Notes: generated by a model from the sequence alone, not told the origin. 64,000 nt of DNA from Pseudoalteromonas sp. 3D05 (GCF_002723455.1 NZ_PDUS01000004.1:154726-218725), one strand, 5' to 3'. Shown: positions 36,094-45,939, numbered from the stretch's first letter. Program-made: numbers and translations.

Positions 36094-37350
36094 TTAAGCG
36101 GCTAATTTCCAAACCAAAAACGCCAGTGCAAAACCAATCAGATAAACCAAACCAATCCAACTCAATGTTCGCACCAATTTAGAATGTTGAATACTGGGCT
36201 CCGAGCGCACTAGGCTAAAGTTTAGCCATGCAAAAATGGGGGTGGTGACAAACGCAAGAGTCATGGCAAAGGTAAGCATGGGGCCGAGGGCTGATTTAAA
36301 AAACAAGATCACCGCCATGCCAGCGAGTGATTGCAATATTAGCCAGATATTTAAGCTGTGTTTGCTTTGCTTAAAGCCAAGCAGTTTGTGCGATTCATTA
36401 AGGGTTCGAGCATAACCGTCGAGCACGGTTAAAGTAGTGCCAAACATACATAAAAACGCGATAACCGATACCAAGGGCCTTGCCCACTCACCAATTGTGA
36501 AGGCGTACATATCAATCAGTTGTTTAGCAAATGCTACGCCGCCTAATGCAATTTCATTGTTTTGCCCGTATTGCACTAACACGCCCAGCGAGAAAAACAC
36601 CAGCGCTAACGCAGCGGTTAGCCAATAACCAACATTAAAGTCAAACAAGCCCTGCACACGTGTTACCGTTTGTTGGCTTTGCTTTTCTTTTAGCCACAAT
36701 GAGCTGAGTGCTGAAATTTCAATCGGTGCGGGCATCCAGCCCATTAGCGCCACCATAAACCCCAGCATAGCAAGCTCGTACGGCGACGGGCCAATATAAT
36801 CAACAGGCGTCACTGTTCCATGATTAATAGCACCGCTGCTAACTGCAATAACAAGCGCTGTTACGGTAGCTAAGGTGAGTAAGCCCATAATCGCTTTAGC
36901 AACGTTATCAAGCGCTTTAAAATGGCCTAGCAATAAAATAACTAAACACACGGCTAATATTAACCAGCACAATAAGGTTACAGAGATACTAACAGGCAAT
37001 GCATAGTGCAGTAGGCTTGCTGTGAGTAATAACACGCCAGCGGTATTCACTATGGCGGCTATAATATTCAAACCAATAAAGCTGTAAAAAAACCACGGGC
37101 CTTTACTTTGGTAGCCTTCAACTAAGCTTTTTTTAGTGGCGAGCGTGTATTCAATACCAAAGCGGAAAAACGGATATTTTAGTACGTTCACCACCACTAT
37201 GAGCCAAAAAAGCTGCCAGCCAAAAATAGCGCCAGCTTGTGTTGATGCAACAAGGTGAGAGCCACCAATTGCCGCGGTTGCCATTAATATGCCAGGGCCT
37301 AATGCGTTTAGACGAGTTTGCCAAGTTGATGTTGTTGAATGCATATCCAT
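36094..37350 (-). CDS. Nramp-related transporter lacking the canonical metal-site motifs
   Basis: A 418-aa inner-membrane protein with about 11 spans and the Nramp fold (LGPGILMATAAIGGSHLVASTQAGA at the N-terminus, in pieces). In metal-transporting Nramp proteins the first helix carries DPGN and the sixth M-P-H-N. Here the first position reads GGSH and the sixth-helix region reads MGWMPAPIEIS. The normal manganese/iron ligands are therefore absent, so another cation or solute is likely. It is a single gene between the GNAT remnant and hpf, with no clear regulator. Confidence 0.8.
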   Translation of the reverse strand: MDMHSTTSTWQTRLNALGPGILMATAAIGGSHLVASTQAGAIFGWQLFWLIVVVNVLKYPFFRFGIEYTLATKKSLVEGYQSKGPWFFYSFIGLNIIAAIVNTAGVLLLTASLLHYALPVSISVTLLCWLILAVCLVILLLGHFKALDNVAKAIMGLLTLATVTALVIAVSSGAINHGTVTPVDYIGPSPYELAMLGFMVALMGWMPAPIEISALSSLWLKEKQSQQTVTRVQGLFDFNVGYWLTAALALVFFSLGVLVQYGQNNEIALGGVAFAKQLIDMYAFTIGEWARPLVSVIAFLCMFGTTLTVLDGYARTLNESHKLLGFKQSKHSLNIWLILQSLAGMAVILFFKSALGPMLTFAMTLAFVTTPIFAWLNFSLVRSEPSIQHSKLVRTLSWIGLVYLIGFALAFLVWKLAA

Positions 37351-37436
37351 GCTTACATTTTATTTTTATTAATAAGCAAGTTACAACGTTTTACAGAGGA
37401 TTGAAAGTGAGAAAGTAAGTAGAAGATTAAACGGTT

Positions 37437-37466
37437 CGCTAGATCCTAGTTACCTAGAACCTAGCG
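37437..37466. repeat. CTAG-rich short repeat cluster
   Basis: CGCTAG ... CTAGCG ends enclose two further CCTAG words, giving a foldback of four CTAG units in 30 bases. It lies just after hpf and may act as its transcript end. Related CTAGGTACTAG words occur at 8880 and 46097. Confidence 0.4.
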
Positions 37467-37475
37467 CCTTAAATA

Positions 37476-37832
37476 TTAACGCAAGTCCATTTCTTGAACT
37501 TTTTCGTGAGCAATCTCAGGTGTGGTGCTCACTGGTTTTTCGTGTAGGTTCGCTTTGATTTGTCCTTTACGATGCTTTAGTGCCGCATCGAGTTTTTTAG
37601 CTGCGCTTGCAATAGCTGGGTATAGAACTTCGTTCTCACCTTTTACCGACATACGCGCGCCTTCGTAAATAGTGCTAATTTCTGCTTGGAGCTTATGATG
37701 CTCTTTTGAAAGAATGATATCTAGTGCGATCAGAGATGGAAAATGGCTCGCAATTTTTGAAAACTTTTCGTTGATGTGTTCTCTAATAGAGTCAGTAACG
37801 TCAACATGGTGACCAGAAAGATTAATTTTCAT
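37476..37832 (-). CDS. hpf: Ribosome hibernation factor (HPF/RaiA family)
   Basis: A 118-aa protein that binds the 30S subunit and silences ribosomes in stationary phase or stress. The fold signature is clear: MKINLSGHHVDVTDSIREHINEKFSKI, then LSKEHHKLQAEISTIYEG, then LYPAIASAAKKLDAALKHRKGQ. Its length lies between short HPF (95 aa) and RaiA/YfiA (113 aa), with an extra polar tail, so either name is possible. AAGGA precedes the ATG. An FNR-type box lies about 107 bases upstream, suggesting control by oxygen. Confidence 0.88.
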   Translation of the reverse strand: MKINLSGHHVDVTDSIREHINEKFSKIASHFPSLIALDIILSKEHHKLQAEISTIYEGARMSVKGENEVLYPAIASAAKKLDAALKHRKGQIKANLHEKPVSTTPEIAHEKVQEMDLR

Positions 37833-37932
37833 AGGGTATCCTTTTTTTTGTTACCTCAACTCTAGTATTGGGGGCTATTTAGATTTACACAAGCGCAAAA
37901 CACAGAAATATGACATTTATTTGTTAGTAAAG

Positions 37933-37946
37933 CTGATTAAGATCAA
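37933..37946. promoter_or_regulatory. FNR/EtrA-like box upstream of hpf
   Basis: On the minus strand the sequence is TTGATCTTAATCAG, matching 13 of the 14 positions of the FNR palindrome TTGAT-N4-ATCAA once the four free bases are counted. A CATATT hexamer at about 37907-37912 is centred 30 bases downstream, the spacing expected for a class II activator site at -41.5. Confidence 0.55.
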
Positions 37947-38015
37947 TTGGCGAGCATTAAATATGCAAAACCCCGCGTGGTGCAGGGCTTTCAGCGGTAT
38001 ACTTATTTTTGTATA

Positions 38016-38284
38016 TTAGGGTCTGTTTATCTTTGCGGATTAAATTTGTTCAAGCTAGGGGCGGTTTAATCGCGGCGCGAGGTTTGTAACCTAGTGGGCT
38101 AAGTCAAAGCCGAGCAACATAGAGTAAATCGCCCCTAGGCAGAACCCGAAGGGCAGCGTCTGTTTGGCATTGATGCTGCGTTATCGCCTATTTATGGGAA
38201 ATAACCACACCACATAGGCGCGGCCTTGCCTAAATACCAAACAGACTGCTGCAGATTTAACCTTGAAAGGTAAACAGACCCTAA
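38016..38284. mobile_element. Palindrome-rich MITE-like element inserted at the end of ppnP
   Basis: Both ends read TTAGGGTCTGTTTA as an inverted repeat, with weaker matching for a further 14 bases. Inside are three more inverted pairs: CTAGGGGCG (38055) with CGCCCCTAG (38130), GTCTGTTTGG (38158) with CCAAACAGAC (38237), and CGCCTAT (38185) with ATAGGCG (38214). There is no coding capacity, so it looks like a non-autonomous element moved by a transposase elsewhere. No clear target duplication was seen. The right end supplies the stop codon of ppnP. Confidence 0.7.
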
Positions 38285-38592
38285 GTGTACGAACAACAGT
38301 AATCAGCAAAATCAGCCACTTTTACTTGGAAAGTAACGTTCGCATCAACATTAAATGACTCACCTGCTGACATAGTTTTCCACTCGGTCTCACCCGGGAG
38401 CAAAACTTCCCACTGACCACCGTTAAGTTCCATTAGCTCTTTTTTACTAGTAGCAAACTCAAATTCACCCGCTTGCATAAAGCCTAATGTTTTGGTGCTG
38501 CCATCTGCAAAAATCACTGTACGGCTTGACACTTTACCTTCAAAATACACGTTTGCTGTTTTAACAACACTTACATTATCAAACTGAGACAT
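38281..38592 (-). CDS. ppnP: Pyrimidine/purine nucleoside phosphorylase
   Basis: This cupin enzyme splits many nucleosides with phosphate to free base and ribose-1-phosphate. The 103-aa protein matches the family throughout ([26 protein letters not shown], in pieces; [40 protein letters not shown] at the end). I chose the ATG at 38592, with AGGAG five bases upstream, over a GTG two codons earlier. The TAG stop is the first bases of a palindromic mobile repeat, so the last residue and the stop differ from the ancestral gene, which probably ended C-x-Y-L as in E. coli. The core fold should be intact. Confidence 0.88.
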   Translation of the reverse strand: MSQFDNVSVVKTANVYFEGKVSSRTVIFADGSTKTLGFMQAGEFEFATSKKELMELNGGQWEVLLPGETEWKTMSAGESFNVDANVTFQVKVADFADYCCSYT

Positions 38593-39026
38593 CCTCACTC
38601 CTGTTTATTGTTTTATAATTTATTAATGACCACAGTGCCTGATACTCATAAGCCTTGCAAGGAACAAGATGTGAAAAATGCTCACGTAAAACCCATTTTA
38701 CTTTTTTGGTAAACCTCTCACCAACATCAAATAGATTTGGCCTTAGGCTTATTTTATAAATAATAAATCATCGTATGTTCCTACAAATAATCTTCGTATA
38801 TTCTCTACTAAGCAAACTTTAAACCCTCATAAATTTAAACTTTCAAATACAAAAAATTAACCTGCCGTTCATATTGAGTGCACTAACTTTATTGTGTGGA
38901 TCAGTAGTACCCACTTACTTGTTCAGGTATGACCAGAAACGTGAATAAAATTCACACAAAACAACTACGCAACATTAAATTTACAATGCTAAATTATTAA
39001 AAATTTATTTACATTAGGGCATTGAA
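38593..39026. other. AT-rich intergenic region between ppnP and the DUF1800 gene
   Basis: This 434-base region separates two divergent genes. No open frame of note, no strong hairpin and no known operator was recognised. It must hold both promoters. Confidence 0.5.
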
Positions 39027-40991
39027 ATGAGTAAGCGAATAGCACTAGCTATCCTTACAAGTTGTTTTTTAGTTGCATGCGGCGGTGGCAATGAAGCAAA
39101 CACAAGTAAGGAAACACCTGTATCAGATACTCCAACAACCCCTCCTGCTAGCGGGGATACTTCAGATGACGATACGACCACCGAAAACACCGCTCCGGTT
39201 ATTAGCCTCTCCCCTCCTGATAGTGTGAGCCACGGTCAAACCCTCACTTTAAACGCCAGCGCAAGTGATTCAGATGGCGATACACTCACTTATAATTGGC
39301 AACAACTTGCAGGGCAGCCAATTGAAACCTCAGACAATGAGGTGTTAACACTGACTATTCCCTCCCCCCTCAGTGGTTATGATGAAGCGTATCGCTTTTT
39401 GCTTAGAGTAACGGATGAACATGGCGCACAAAGTGAGTTTGAATTTGGTTTTACTGCAAAAGCTACCATGGACAGTTCGCACGCTGCTCGGCTTTTACAT
39501 CAGGCCAGTTTAGGGCCAACGTACGAAGAGATTTTATCGGCGCAGGGGTTAAGCGCTGAAGAATGGATAGACTCACAAATGCAGCTGCCCATTACCTACC
39601 ATGTCGATTATTTAGAAAACTATCCAAACAGAGATTATCCACGGCAAATAAATCGTATTGATGCCTGGTGGAAAGGCAGTATTAACGCTCCTGATCAACT
39701 CAGGCAGCGAGTTGCCTATGCTATGAGTCAAATTTTTGTGGTGTCTGACTTTAATAACTCATTGGCAAATGAGCCTAAAGGCATGGTGAGCTACTACGAT
39801 ATGTTACTAGAAAATGCATTTGGCAATTACCGTGACATTCTTGAAACTATATCTCGCTCCCCTATCATGGGTAAATATTTGGATCATTTAGGCAATGAAA
39901 AAGCCGATGAAGAGCGTAACATTCGCCCAGACGAAAACTATGCGAGGGAGCTGCTACAGTTATTTAGCATAGGTTTAGAAGAGTTATCGCTAAATGGTTT
40001 AGTAAAAAAAGATATAAATGGCCAACCGGTCCCTGCTTATACCCAAGCTGATATTGAAGGGTTTGCTAAAGTATTCACTGGCTGGACATTTGGCGCCAGT
40101 GAGTTTTGGGGACGCCCGAGTAATAACCACTCAATTCTTATGAGCCCATTTGAGGCGTATCATTCAACAGCTGAGAAACATTTAATCAGTGATGTGGTTA
40201 TTCCTGCTAATACTGATGCAGAAACCTCACTAAAAATAGCGCTCGATACAATCTTTGCACACCCAAATATAGCGCCATTTATAAGTAAACAATTAATTTT
40301 AAAGTTAATTACATCAAACCCGTCCCCCAGTTACATTGAGCGGGTTGCTAAAATTTTTAATGATAATGGCCAAGGTGTTAAAGGTGACTTGAGTGCTGTA
40401 ATAAAAGCAATCTACCTTGACCCTGAAGCTCGGCAGTTTGCAGCGCCTCTTGCTTATTTTGGTAAAGTGAGAGAGCCACTGCTTAAACAAATGCAACTGT
40501 GGCGGGTATTCAAGGCTAAGTCGCTAAATAATCGTTATTACACCAGCAATTTAAGCCTAAAGTTTGGCCAAGGCCCGTTGCAGTCCCCCTCTGTTTTTAA
40601 CTTTTACCAACCGGATCATCAACCTCAAGAGCTATCGGGCTCTATGCTTGTTGCACCAGAATTACAAATTGCCAACGATGCTTATGTGATCAATACACTA
40701 AATACTCATTTTGATGAAATGAGCCGACGCGTTGCAGAACGTTATGATGAACTCAATGAAAACTATGTCTATTTGTACATGGGTGATGACTTGGAGTTAC
40801 TGGCTAACTTTGGCTTAAATGCGGTTATCGATAAGTACGACACATTATTCTTTGCAGGTGCTATGTCACACAATATGCGCAATGCAATTTACGATATGGA
40901 CGCTTACTTTTCATCAAGTGAAAGTCATTTAAGGCTTTCGTATATCGTGTATTTAATTACGGTTTCAGCCGAATACAGCTTGCAGCAATAG
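39027..40991 (+). CDS. DUF1800 lipoprotein with Ig/PKD-like domain
   Basis: A 654-aa exported protein. It has a lipoprotein signal with lipobox FLVAC (C18), a threonine- and aspartate-rich linker (about residues 25-55), one Ig/PKD-like domain (about 55-145, with ITLNASASDSDGDTLTYNWQQ-type words), and a DUF1800 domain (about 150-640: AARLLHQASLGPTYEEI, NYARELLQLFSIG, FAKVFTGW, SPSVFNFYQPDHQ). DUF1800 has no assigned reaction. The gene nine bases downstream encodes a DUF1501 protein; the two families are nearly always paired and exported, suggesting a shared surface or periplasmic process. Confidence 0.9.
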   Translation: MSKRIALAILTSCFLVACGGGNEANTSKETPVSDTPTTPPASGDTSDDDTTTENTAPVISLSPPDSVSHGQTLTLNASASDSDGDTLTYNWQQLAGQPIETSDNEVLTLTIPSPLSGYDEAYRFLLRVTDEHGAQSEFEFGFTAKATMDSSHAARLLHQASLGPTYEEILSAQGLSAEEWIDSQMQLPITYHVDYLENYPNRDYPRQINRIDAWWKGSINAPDQLRQRVAYAMSQIFVVSDFNNSLANEPKGMVSYYDMLLENAFGNYRDILETISRSPIMGKYLDHLGNEKADEERNIRPDENYARELLQLFSIGLEELSLNGLVKKDINGQPVPAYTQADIEGFAKVFTGWTFGASEFWGRPSNNHSILMSPFEAYHSTAEKHLISDVVIPANTDAETSLKIALDTIFAHPNIAPFISKQLILKLITSNPSPSYIERVAKIFNDNGQGVKGDLSAVIKAIYLDPEARQFAAPLAYFGKVREPLLKQMQLWRVFKAKSLNNRYYTSNLSLKFGQGPLQSPSVFNFYQPDHQPQELSGSMLVAPELQIANDAYVINTLNTHFDEMSRRVAERYDELNENYVYLYMGDDLELLANFGLNAVIDKYDTLFFAGAMSHNMRNAIYDMDAYFSSSESHLRLSYIVYLITVSAEYSLQQ

Positions 40992-41000
40992 GAGAGTGTC

Positions 41001-42329
41001 ATGGATAGAAGAAAGTTTTTAGACTTATGCTTAAAGGGTGGTGTGTCTATGGCTGCACTTACTCAATTACAGTTGCAGGCTTTTCAAGGAGCTAGCAATT
41101 TTGCTGATGACGAATATAAAGCACTCGTGTGCGTTTATTTAAGTGGCGGTAATGACTCTTTAAATATGTTGGTGCCCATTGCAGGCGAAGCACGCAGCCT
41201 ATATGAAGCAAGCCGACAAAATTTAGCTATTAATAACCCTTTGCAATTGTCGCCAGATACCGCGCAAGAAGGCGGTGTTGGTTTGCATAATTCTTTAGCG
41301 CCATTGCAAAGTATATTTGAAGAGCGCCAACTGGCCTTTGTTACTGGCGTTGGCAGCTTAATTGCGCCAACAACGCAGCAAGATGTTATCAATAAGTCTG
41401 TTCCACTACCACTGCACCTTTTTTCGCATAACAAACAACGAGCAACATGGATGTATGGCAAAGAGCAAAGCTCACTAAATAGTGGCTGGGGCGCAAGGTT
41501 ATTAGAGCGACTGCAACAAAGTGAACAGTTTGGCGGCAATATTTCGCTCTCAGGAATGAACCTCTGGCAAACCAGCAGCAACAGCATGCCCTTTAGTTTA
41601 AGCAGCAATGGCATAAGCCGCATTAATGCTTTAAGCGGCTCACAAGAGCGTAGTGAACATGTGAATAACCTGTTTAATCGCGTATTAACAGGTCAAACAA
41701 ACCCTATTGCGCAAGCCTATGGCTCGCGTGTAAAAGCATCCATTGATAAAACCTCAGCAATGAATATTGCCCTCCAAGACTCTGATCCTATTGATGGTGT
41801 ATTCTCTAACAGCTCTCTTTCTCGTAGGCTTAAAACGATAGCACGTTCAATATCAATTCAATCTCAACTTGGGTGTAAACGCCAAGTATTTTATGTGTCA
41901 ATGGGTGGCTTTGATACTCATGGTGACCAAAATCGCAGCCATGCTTCATTGCTCAGCCAGTTATCACAGTCGTTAGCTGAGTTTAATCGCGCAATGTCTT
42001 ACCTGAATAAACAAGACAATGTGACACTGTTTACCATGAGTGAGTTTGGCCGAACATTAACCTCTAACGGTAATGGTACTGATCATGGTTGGGCGGGGAA
42101 TCATCTTGTAATGGGCGGCGCGGTAAACGGTGGCGATTTATATGGCTCCTTGTTGACCCAACATTTAGGCGGTCCAAAAGACACCCGAGGTGGACGACTA
42201 ATACCCGACGTTGCGAATGAGCAGTACTTTGCCACTTTAGCCAAGTGGTTTGGTGTACCTGACTCAGAACTAGTAGATATATTCCCGAATCTAGCCAACT
42301 TTAACCAACATACTCTGGGTTTTATTTAA
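41001..42329 (+). CDS. DUF1501 Tat-exported protein
   Basis: A 442-aa protein with a twin-arginine-type signal (MDRRKFLDLCLKGGVSMAAL), which suggests export in folded form, perhaps with a bound metal. The mature domain is DUF1501, related in outline to the sulfatase/phosphatase superfamily: VCVYLSGGNDSLNMLVP, VGLHNSLAPLQ, MGGFDTHGDQ, FTMSEFGRTLTSNGNGTDHGW. The D-x-H and T-D-H-G words look like metal ligands. GGAGAG lies upstream of the ATG. It is translationally close to the DUF1800 gene and ends before a terminator. The substrate is unknown. Confidence 0.9.
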   Translation: MDRRKFLDLCLKGGVSMAALTQLQLQAFQGASNFADDEYKALVCVYLSGGNDSLNMLVPIAGEARSLYEASRQNLAINNPLQLSPDTAQEGGVGLHNSLAPLQSIFEERQLAFVTGVGSLIAPTTQQDVINKSVPLPLHLFSHNKQRATWMYGKEQSSLNSGWGARLLERLQQSEQFGGNISLSGMNLWQTSSNSMPFSLSSNGISRINALSGSQERSEHVNNLFNRVLTGQTNPIAQAYGSRVKASIDKTSAMNIALQDSDPIDGVFSNSSLSRRLKTIARSISIQSQLGCKRQVFYVSMGGFDTHGDQNRSHASLLSQLSQSLAEFNRAMSYLNKQDNVTLFTMSEFGRTLTSNGNGTDHGWAGNHLVMGGAVNGGDLYGSLLTQHLGGPKDTRGGRLIPDVANEQYFATLAKWFGVPDSELVDIFPNLANFNQHTLGFI

Positions 42330-42385
42330 CTCCTACGCTGACTAATTAGCTTATTATGTTAGCCAGCGTTAATGAGTAAATAATA

Positions 42386-42420
42386 AAAACCCGCTTAGTC
42401 TTTAATACTAAGCGGGTTTT
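42386..42420. terminator. Bidirectional terminator, DUF1501 / tkt
   Basis: A 14-bp stem, AAAACCCGCTTAGT / ACTAAGCGGGTTTT, with a seven-base loop between two convergent genes, with A- and T-rich tails. Confidence 0.92.
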
Positions 42421-42468
42421 TCTATTCTCAGATTCGGTATTAATAGCTGACCATTAATACCTCAGCAC

Positions 42469-44460
42469 TTAAAACAGTTTGTTTGCCTTGTTTACGATAT
42501 TTTCTACCGTGAAACCAAAGTGTTCAAACAGCTCGTTAGCTGGCGCTGACTCGCCAAAGGTCGTCATGCCGACTACTGCGCCATTTAGGCCAACGTATTT
42601 ATACCAGTAGTCTGCGATACCCGCTTCTACTGCTACGCGGCGTGAAACCGCAGCGGGTAGTACGCTTTCTTTGTAAGCTGCGTCTTGTGCATCAAAAACA
42701 TCTGTTGAAGGCATTGATACAACACGTACCTTTTTACCTTGCTTGCGTAATTCAGCCGCTGAGTCTTGTGCTAATTGCACCTCAGAGCCGGTTGCGATTA
42801 AGATAAGCTCAGGCTCACCATCACAGCTAAGTACGTAACCGCCTTTTTTCACATCGCTTACTTGCTGTGCTGAACGAGTTTGTTGAGCAAGCCCTTGGCG
42901 AGTAAAGATCAATGACGTTGGACCGTCTTTACGCTCAATGGCTTGTTGCCATGCAATTGCAGACTCAACTTGGTCACACGGACGCCAGTTAACTAGGTTA
43001 GGCGTTAAACGCATGCTCGCAATTTGCTCTACTGGTTGGTGGGTTGGGCCATCTTCACCTAATCCAATTGAATCATGGGTATAAACAAAAATGCTTGGCA
43101 CTTTCATCAACGCAGCCATACGTACAGCATTACGCGCGTATTCCATAAACATTAAGAAGGTCGCACCGTAAGGGATAAAGCCTTTATGTAGTGCAATACC
43201 ATTCATAATTGCTGACATACCAAACTCACGCACACCGTAGTAGATGTAGTTACCGCTGGCGTCATTGGCTTCAAGGCCTTTAGAACCTTTCCAAATTGTT
43301 AGGTTTGAACCTGCTAAATCAGCAGAGCCGCCCATAAACTCTGGTAATAGAGGACCAAATGCATTAAGTGCATCTTGTGATGCTTTACGTGATGCAGGGT
43401 TTGCTGGGTTTGCATCAAGTTGCTCAATGTACGCTTGTGATTTCTCGCTCCAATCAGCTGGTAACTCACCACTTGTACGACGTTTAAACTCTGCTGCTAG
43501 TTCAGGGTGTGCGGCTGCATATGCGGCAAACTTTTCATCCCAGCTCGCTTCAAGTTGCTTACCTTTTTCTTTGCCATCCCACTCGCTGTAAATGTCAGCT
43601 GGAATGTCAAATGCGTCGCCAGTCCAACCAAGGAACTCGCGCGCGGCTTTAATTTCGTCTTCACCCAGTGGCGCACCGTGACAGTCATGGCTACCTGATT
43701 TATTAGGTGAACCGTAACCAATTACTGTTTTACAACAAATGAGTGTTGGCTTGTCTGTGATGCTGCGTGCTTCTTCGATTGCTGTGCGAATAGCGTCTGA
43801 ATCATGGCCATCTACATCACTGATTACATGCCAACCATACGCTTTAAAACGCGCTGGGGTATCATCACTGAACCAACCTTCGACTTCACCATCGATTGAA
43901 ATACCGTTGTCATCCCAAAATGCCACTAACTTGCCAAGGCCTAAAGTACCCGCAAGCGAACATGCTTCGTGAGAAATACCTTCCATAAGGCAGCCATCGC
44001 CCAAGAACGTATACGTGAAGTGATCAACAATGTCGTGGCCTTCACGGTTAAACTGAGCCGCTAATGCTTTTTCAGCAATCGCCATACCGACGGCATTTGT
44101 GATCCCTTGACCAAGTGGGCCCGTAGTGGTTTCGATACCTGGTGCATAACCATATTCTGGATGACCCGGTGTTTTTGAATGCATTTGACGGAAGTTCTTA
44201 ATTTCGTCAATTGGTAAATCATAACCACTTAAATGCAGTAGAGAATAAATAAGCATTGAACCGTGGCCGTTTGAGAGTATAAATCGATCTCTGTCTACCC
44301 ACTCTGGATTTGTTGGATTATGATTTAGATAATCGCGCCATAGTACTTCTGCGATATCTGCCATGCCCATAGGGGCTCCAGGGTGGCCTGATTTGGCCTG
44401 TTGTACTGCGTCCATTGATAAGACGCGAATAGCATTTGCAAGTTCTTTGCGAGACGGCAT
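42469..44460 (-). CDS. tkt: Transketolase
   Basis: This thiamine-diphosphate enzyme moves two-carbon units between sugars in the pentose phosphate pathway. The 663-aa protein begins [26 protein letters not shown], has the cofactor motif [32 protein letters not shown] (in pieces), the pyrimidine-domain segment [19 protein letters not shown], and [19 protein letters not shown]. Length matches TktA. AGGAG precedes the ATG. It is divergent from metK. Confidence 0.97.
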   Translation of the reverse strand: MPSRKELANAIRVLSMDAVQQAKSGHPGAPMGMADIAEVLWRDYLNHNPTNPEWVDRDRFILSNGHGSMLIYSLLHLSGYDLPIDEIKNFRQMHSKTPGHPEYGYAPGIETTTGPLGQGITNAVGMAIAEKALAAQFNREGHDIVDHFTYTFLGDGCLMEGISHEACSLAGTLGLGKLVAFWDDNGISIDGEVEGWFSDDTPARFKAYGWHVISDVDGHDSDAIRTAIEEARSITDKPTLICCKTVIGYGSPNKSGSHDCHGAPLGEDEIKAAREFLGWTGDAFDIPADIYSEWDGKEKGKQLEASWDEKFAAYAAAHPELAAEFKRRTSGELPADWSEKSQAYIEQLDANPANPASRKASQDALNAFGPLLPEFMGGSADLAGSNLTIWKGSKGLEANDASGNYIYYGVREFGMSAIMNGIALHKGFIPYGATFLMFMEYARNAVRMAALMKVPSIFVYTHDSIGLGEDGPTHQPVEQIASMRLTPNLVNWRPCDQVESAIAWQQAIERKDGPTSLIFTRQGLAQQTRSAQQVSDVKKGGYVLSCDGEPELILIATGSEVQLAQDSAAELRKQGKKVRVVSMPSTDVFDAQDAAYKESVLPAAVSRRVAVEAGIADYWYKYVGLNGAVVGMTTFGESAPANELFEHFGFTVENIVNKANKLF

Positions 44461-44738
44461 GAATTCTCCTACCTTTACTGTATTTGCGCTGGTTGATTGT
44501 GTGTTTTACTAGAAACACCCATTCTTACTTATTCTAGGGGCAGTGTGCAATTAAAACCCCTAATAAATTAGACTAAAATGGAGGTTTATTAAGAACTAAA
44601 AGTTATTAGTAATTTTATTTAGACGTCTAGGCGTAAAATTACTATGAAAATATATTTGTTTTAGATAAAATACGTCCCTTAATTTTTTAGCGCTCTTACC
44701 GACGTTTGTGAAGCGCAATATTTGTGAGCAGAAATACA
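44461..44738. promoter_or_regulatory. Divergent control region, tkt and metK
   Basis: This 278-base region contains two tandem met boxes at 44621-44636 and, at 44568-44576, TTAGACTAA, the reverse complement of the palindrome seen near acs and crbS. Its presence here weakens the idea that the word is specific to acetate genes. No gene is seen. Confidence 0.6.
44621..44636. promoter_or_regulatory. Met boxes (MetJ operator) upstream of metK
   Basis: A perfect AGACGTCT box is followed directly by AGGCGTAA, a degenerate second box in the tandem 8-bp arrangement that MetJ needs. It lies about 100 bases before the metK ATG, so methionine repression of metK is expected if the genome encodes MetJ. 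Confidence 0.7.
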
Positions 44739-45890
44739 ATGGCAAAACATTTATTTACTTCTGAATCAGTTTCTGAAGGTCATCCGGATAAAATCGCGGA
44801 TCAAATCTCTGACGCGGTACTAGATGCCATCTTAGAGCAAGATTCTCATGCACGTGTTGCGTGTGAAACTTACGTAAAAACCGGTATGGTCATGGTCGGT
44901 GGTGAAATCACCACGAGTGCATGGGTTGATATCGAAGAAATCACACGTAAAACAGTGCGTGAAATTGGCTATACTCATTCAGATATGGGTTTTGATGCAG
45001 ATTCGTGTGCTATTTTAAATACAATCGGTAAGCAATCACCTGATATCAACCAAGGTGTTGACCGTACTAGCCCTGAAGAACAAGGCGCTGGAGACCAAGG
45101 CTTAATGTTTGGTTACGCATGTAACGAAACTGAAGTGCTAATGCCTGCACCAATCACGTACTCTCACCGTTTAGTACAGCGCCAAGCGCAAGTACGTAAA
45201 AGCGGCGAGCTTAATTGGTTGCGTCCTGATGCAAAATCACAAGTAACCTTTGCATACGAAAATGGTAAGCCTGTTGGTATCGATGCGGTAGTTCTTTCGA
45301 CTCAGCACAGTGAAGAAATTTCACAAAATGACTTAGTAGAAGCGGTAATGGAAACTATCATCAAGCCGGTACTACCTGCAGAGCTAATTACTAGCGCAAC
45401 GAAGTTCTTCATCAACCCAACTGGCCGTTTTGTTATCGGTGGCCCAATGGGTGACTGTGGTTTAACAGGTCGTAAAATCATTGTTGACACCTACGGCGGT
45501 ATGGCACGTCACGGTGGTGGTGCTTTCTCTGGTAAAGATCCATCAAAAGTTGACCGTTCAGCTGCGTACGCTGCACGTTATGTTGCTAAAAACGTGGTTG
45601 CCGCTGGTCTTGCTGACAAGTGTGAGCTACAGGTTTCTTACGCTATCGGTGTTGCAGAACCTACGTCAATCAGTGTTGAAACGTTTGGTACTAGCAAATT
45701 AGAAGAAAGTCGTTTAATCGAACTTATTCGTGAACACTTTGACTTACGCCCTTACGGCTTAATTCAAATGTTAGATCTTGAGCGTCCAATTTACCTACCA
45801 ACAGCGGCTTACGGCCACTTTGGTCGTGATGAATTCCCATGGGAACGCACAGATAAAGCAGACGCACTTCGCGCAGCAGCTGGTCTTTAA
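44739..45890 (+). CDS. metK: S-adenosylmethionine synthetase
   Basis: This enzyme makes S-adenosylmethionine from methionine and ATP. The 383-aa protein begins [22 protein letters not shown] (in two parts: the [11 protein letters not shown] motif is the ATP-binding start) and contains [16 protein letters not shown] and [20 protein letters not shown] chose the ATG at 44739 over a GTG five codons earlier because the family starts at this point. Tandem met boxes lie upstream and a strong terminator follows. Confidence 0.98.
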   Translation: MAKHLFTSESVSEGHPDKIADQISDAVLDAILEQDSHARVACETYVKTGMVMVGGEITTSAWVDIEEITRKTVREIGYTHSDMGFDADSCAILNTIGKQSPDINQGVDRTSPEEQGAGDQGLMFGYACNETEVLMPAPITYSHRLVQRQAQVRKSGELNWLRPDAKSQVTFAYENGKPVGIDAVVLSTQHSEEISQNDLVEAVMETIIKPVLPAELITSATKFFINPTGRFVIGGPMGDCGLTGRKIIVDTYGGMARHGGGAFSGKDPSKVDRSAAYAARYVAKNVVAAGLADKCELQVSYAIGVAEPTSISVETFGTSKLEESRLIELIREHFDLRPYGLIQMLDLERPIYLPTAAYGHFGRDEFPWERTDKADALRAAAGL

Positions 45891-45913
45891 TTCCAGCCTT
45901 TGTGTGAATGTAG

Positions 45914-45939
45914 AAAAAGCGCCAATTGGCGCTTTTTTT
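45914..45939 (+). terminator. Rho-independent terminator of metK
   Basis: A 10-bp stem, AAAAAGCGCC / GGCGCTTTTT, with an AATT loop and seven Ts in total on the plus strand, 24 bases past the metK stop. Confidence 0.93.

Noticed and set aside
41135-41623. Open frame of 162 codons on the minus strand inside the DUF1501 gene
   Set aside because: It is antisense to a clear domain and shows no family features; cysteine and serine are over-represented by chance.
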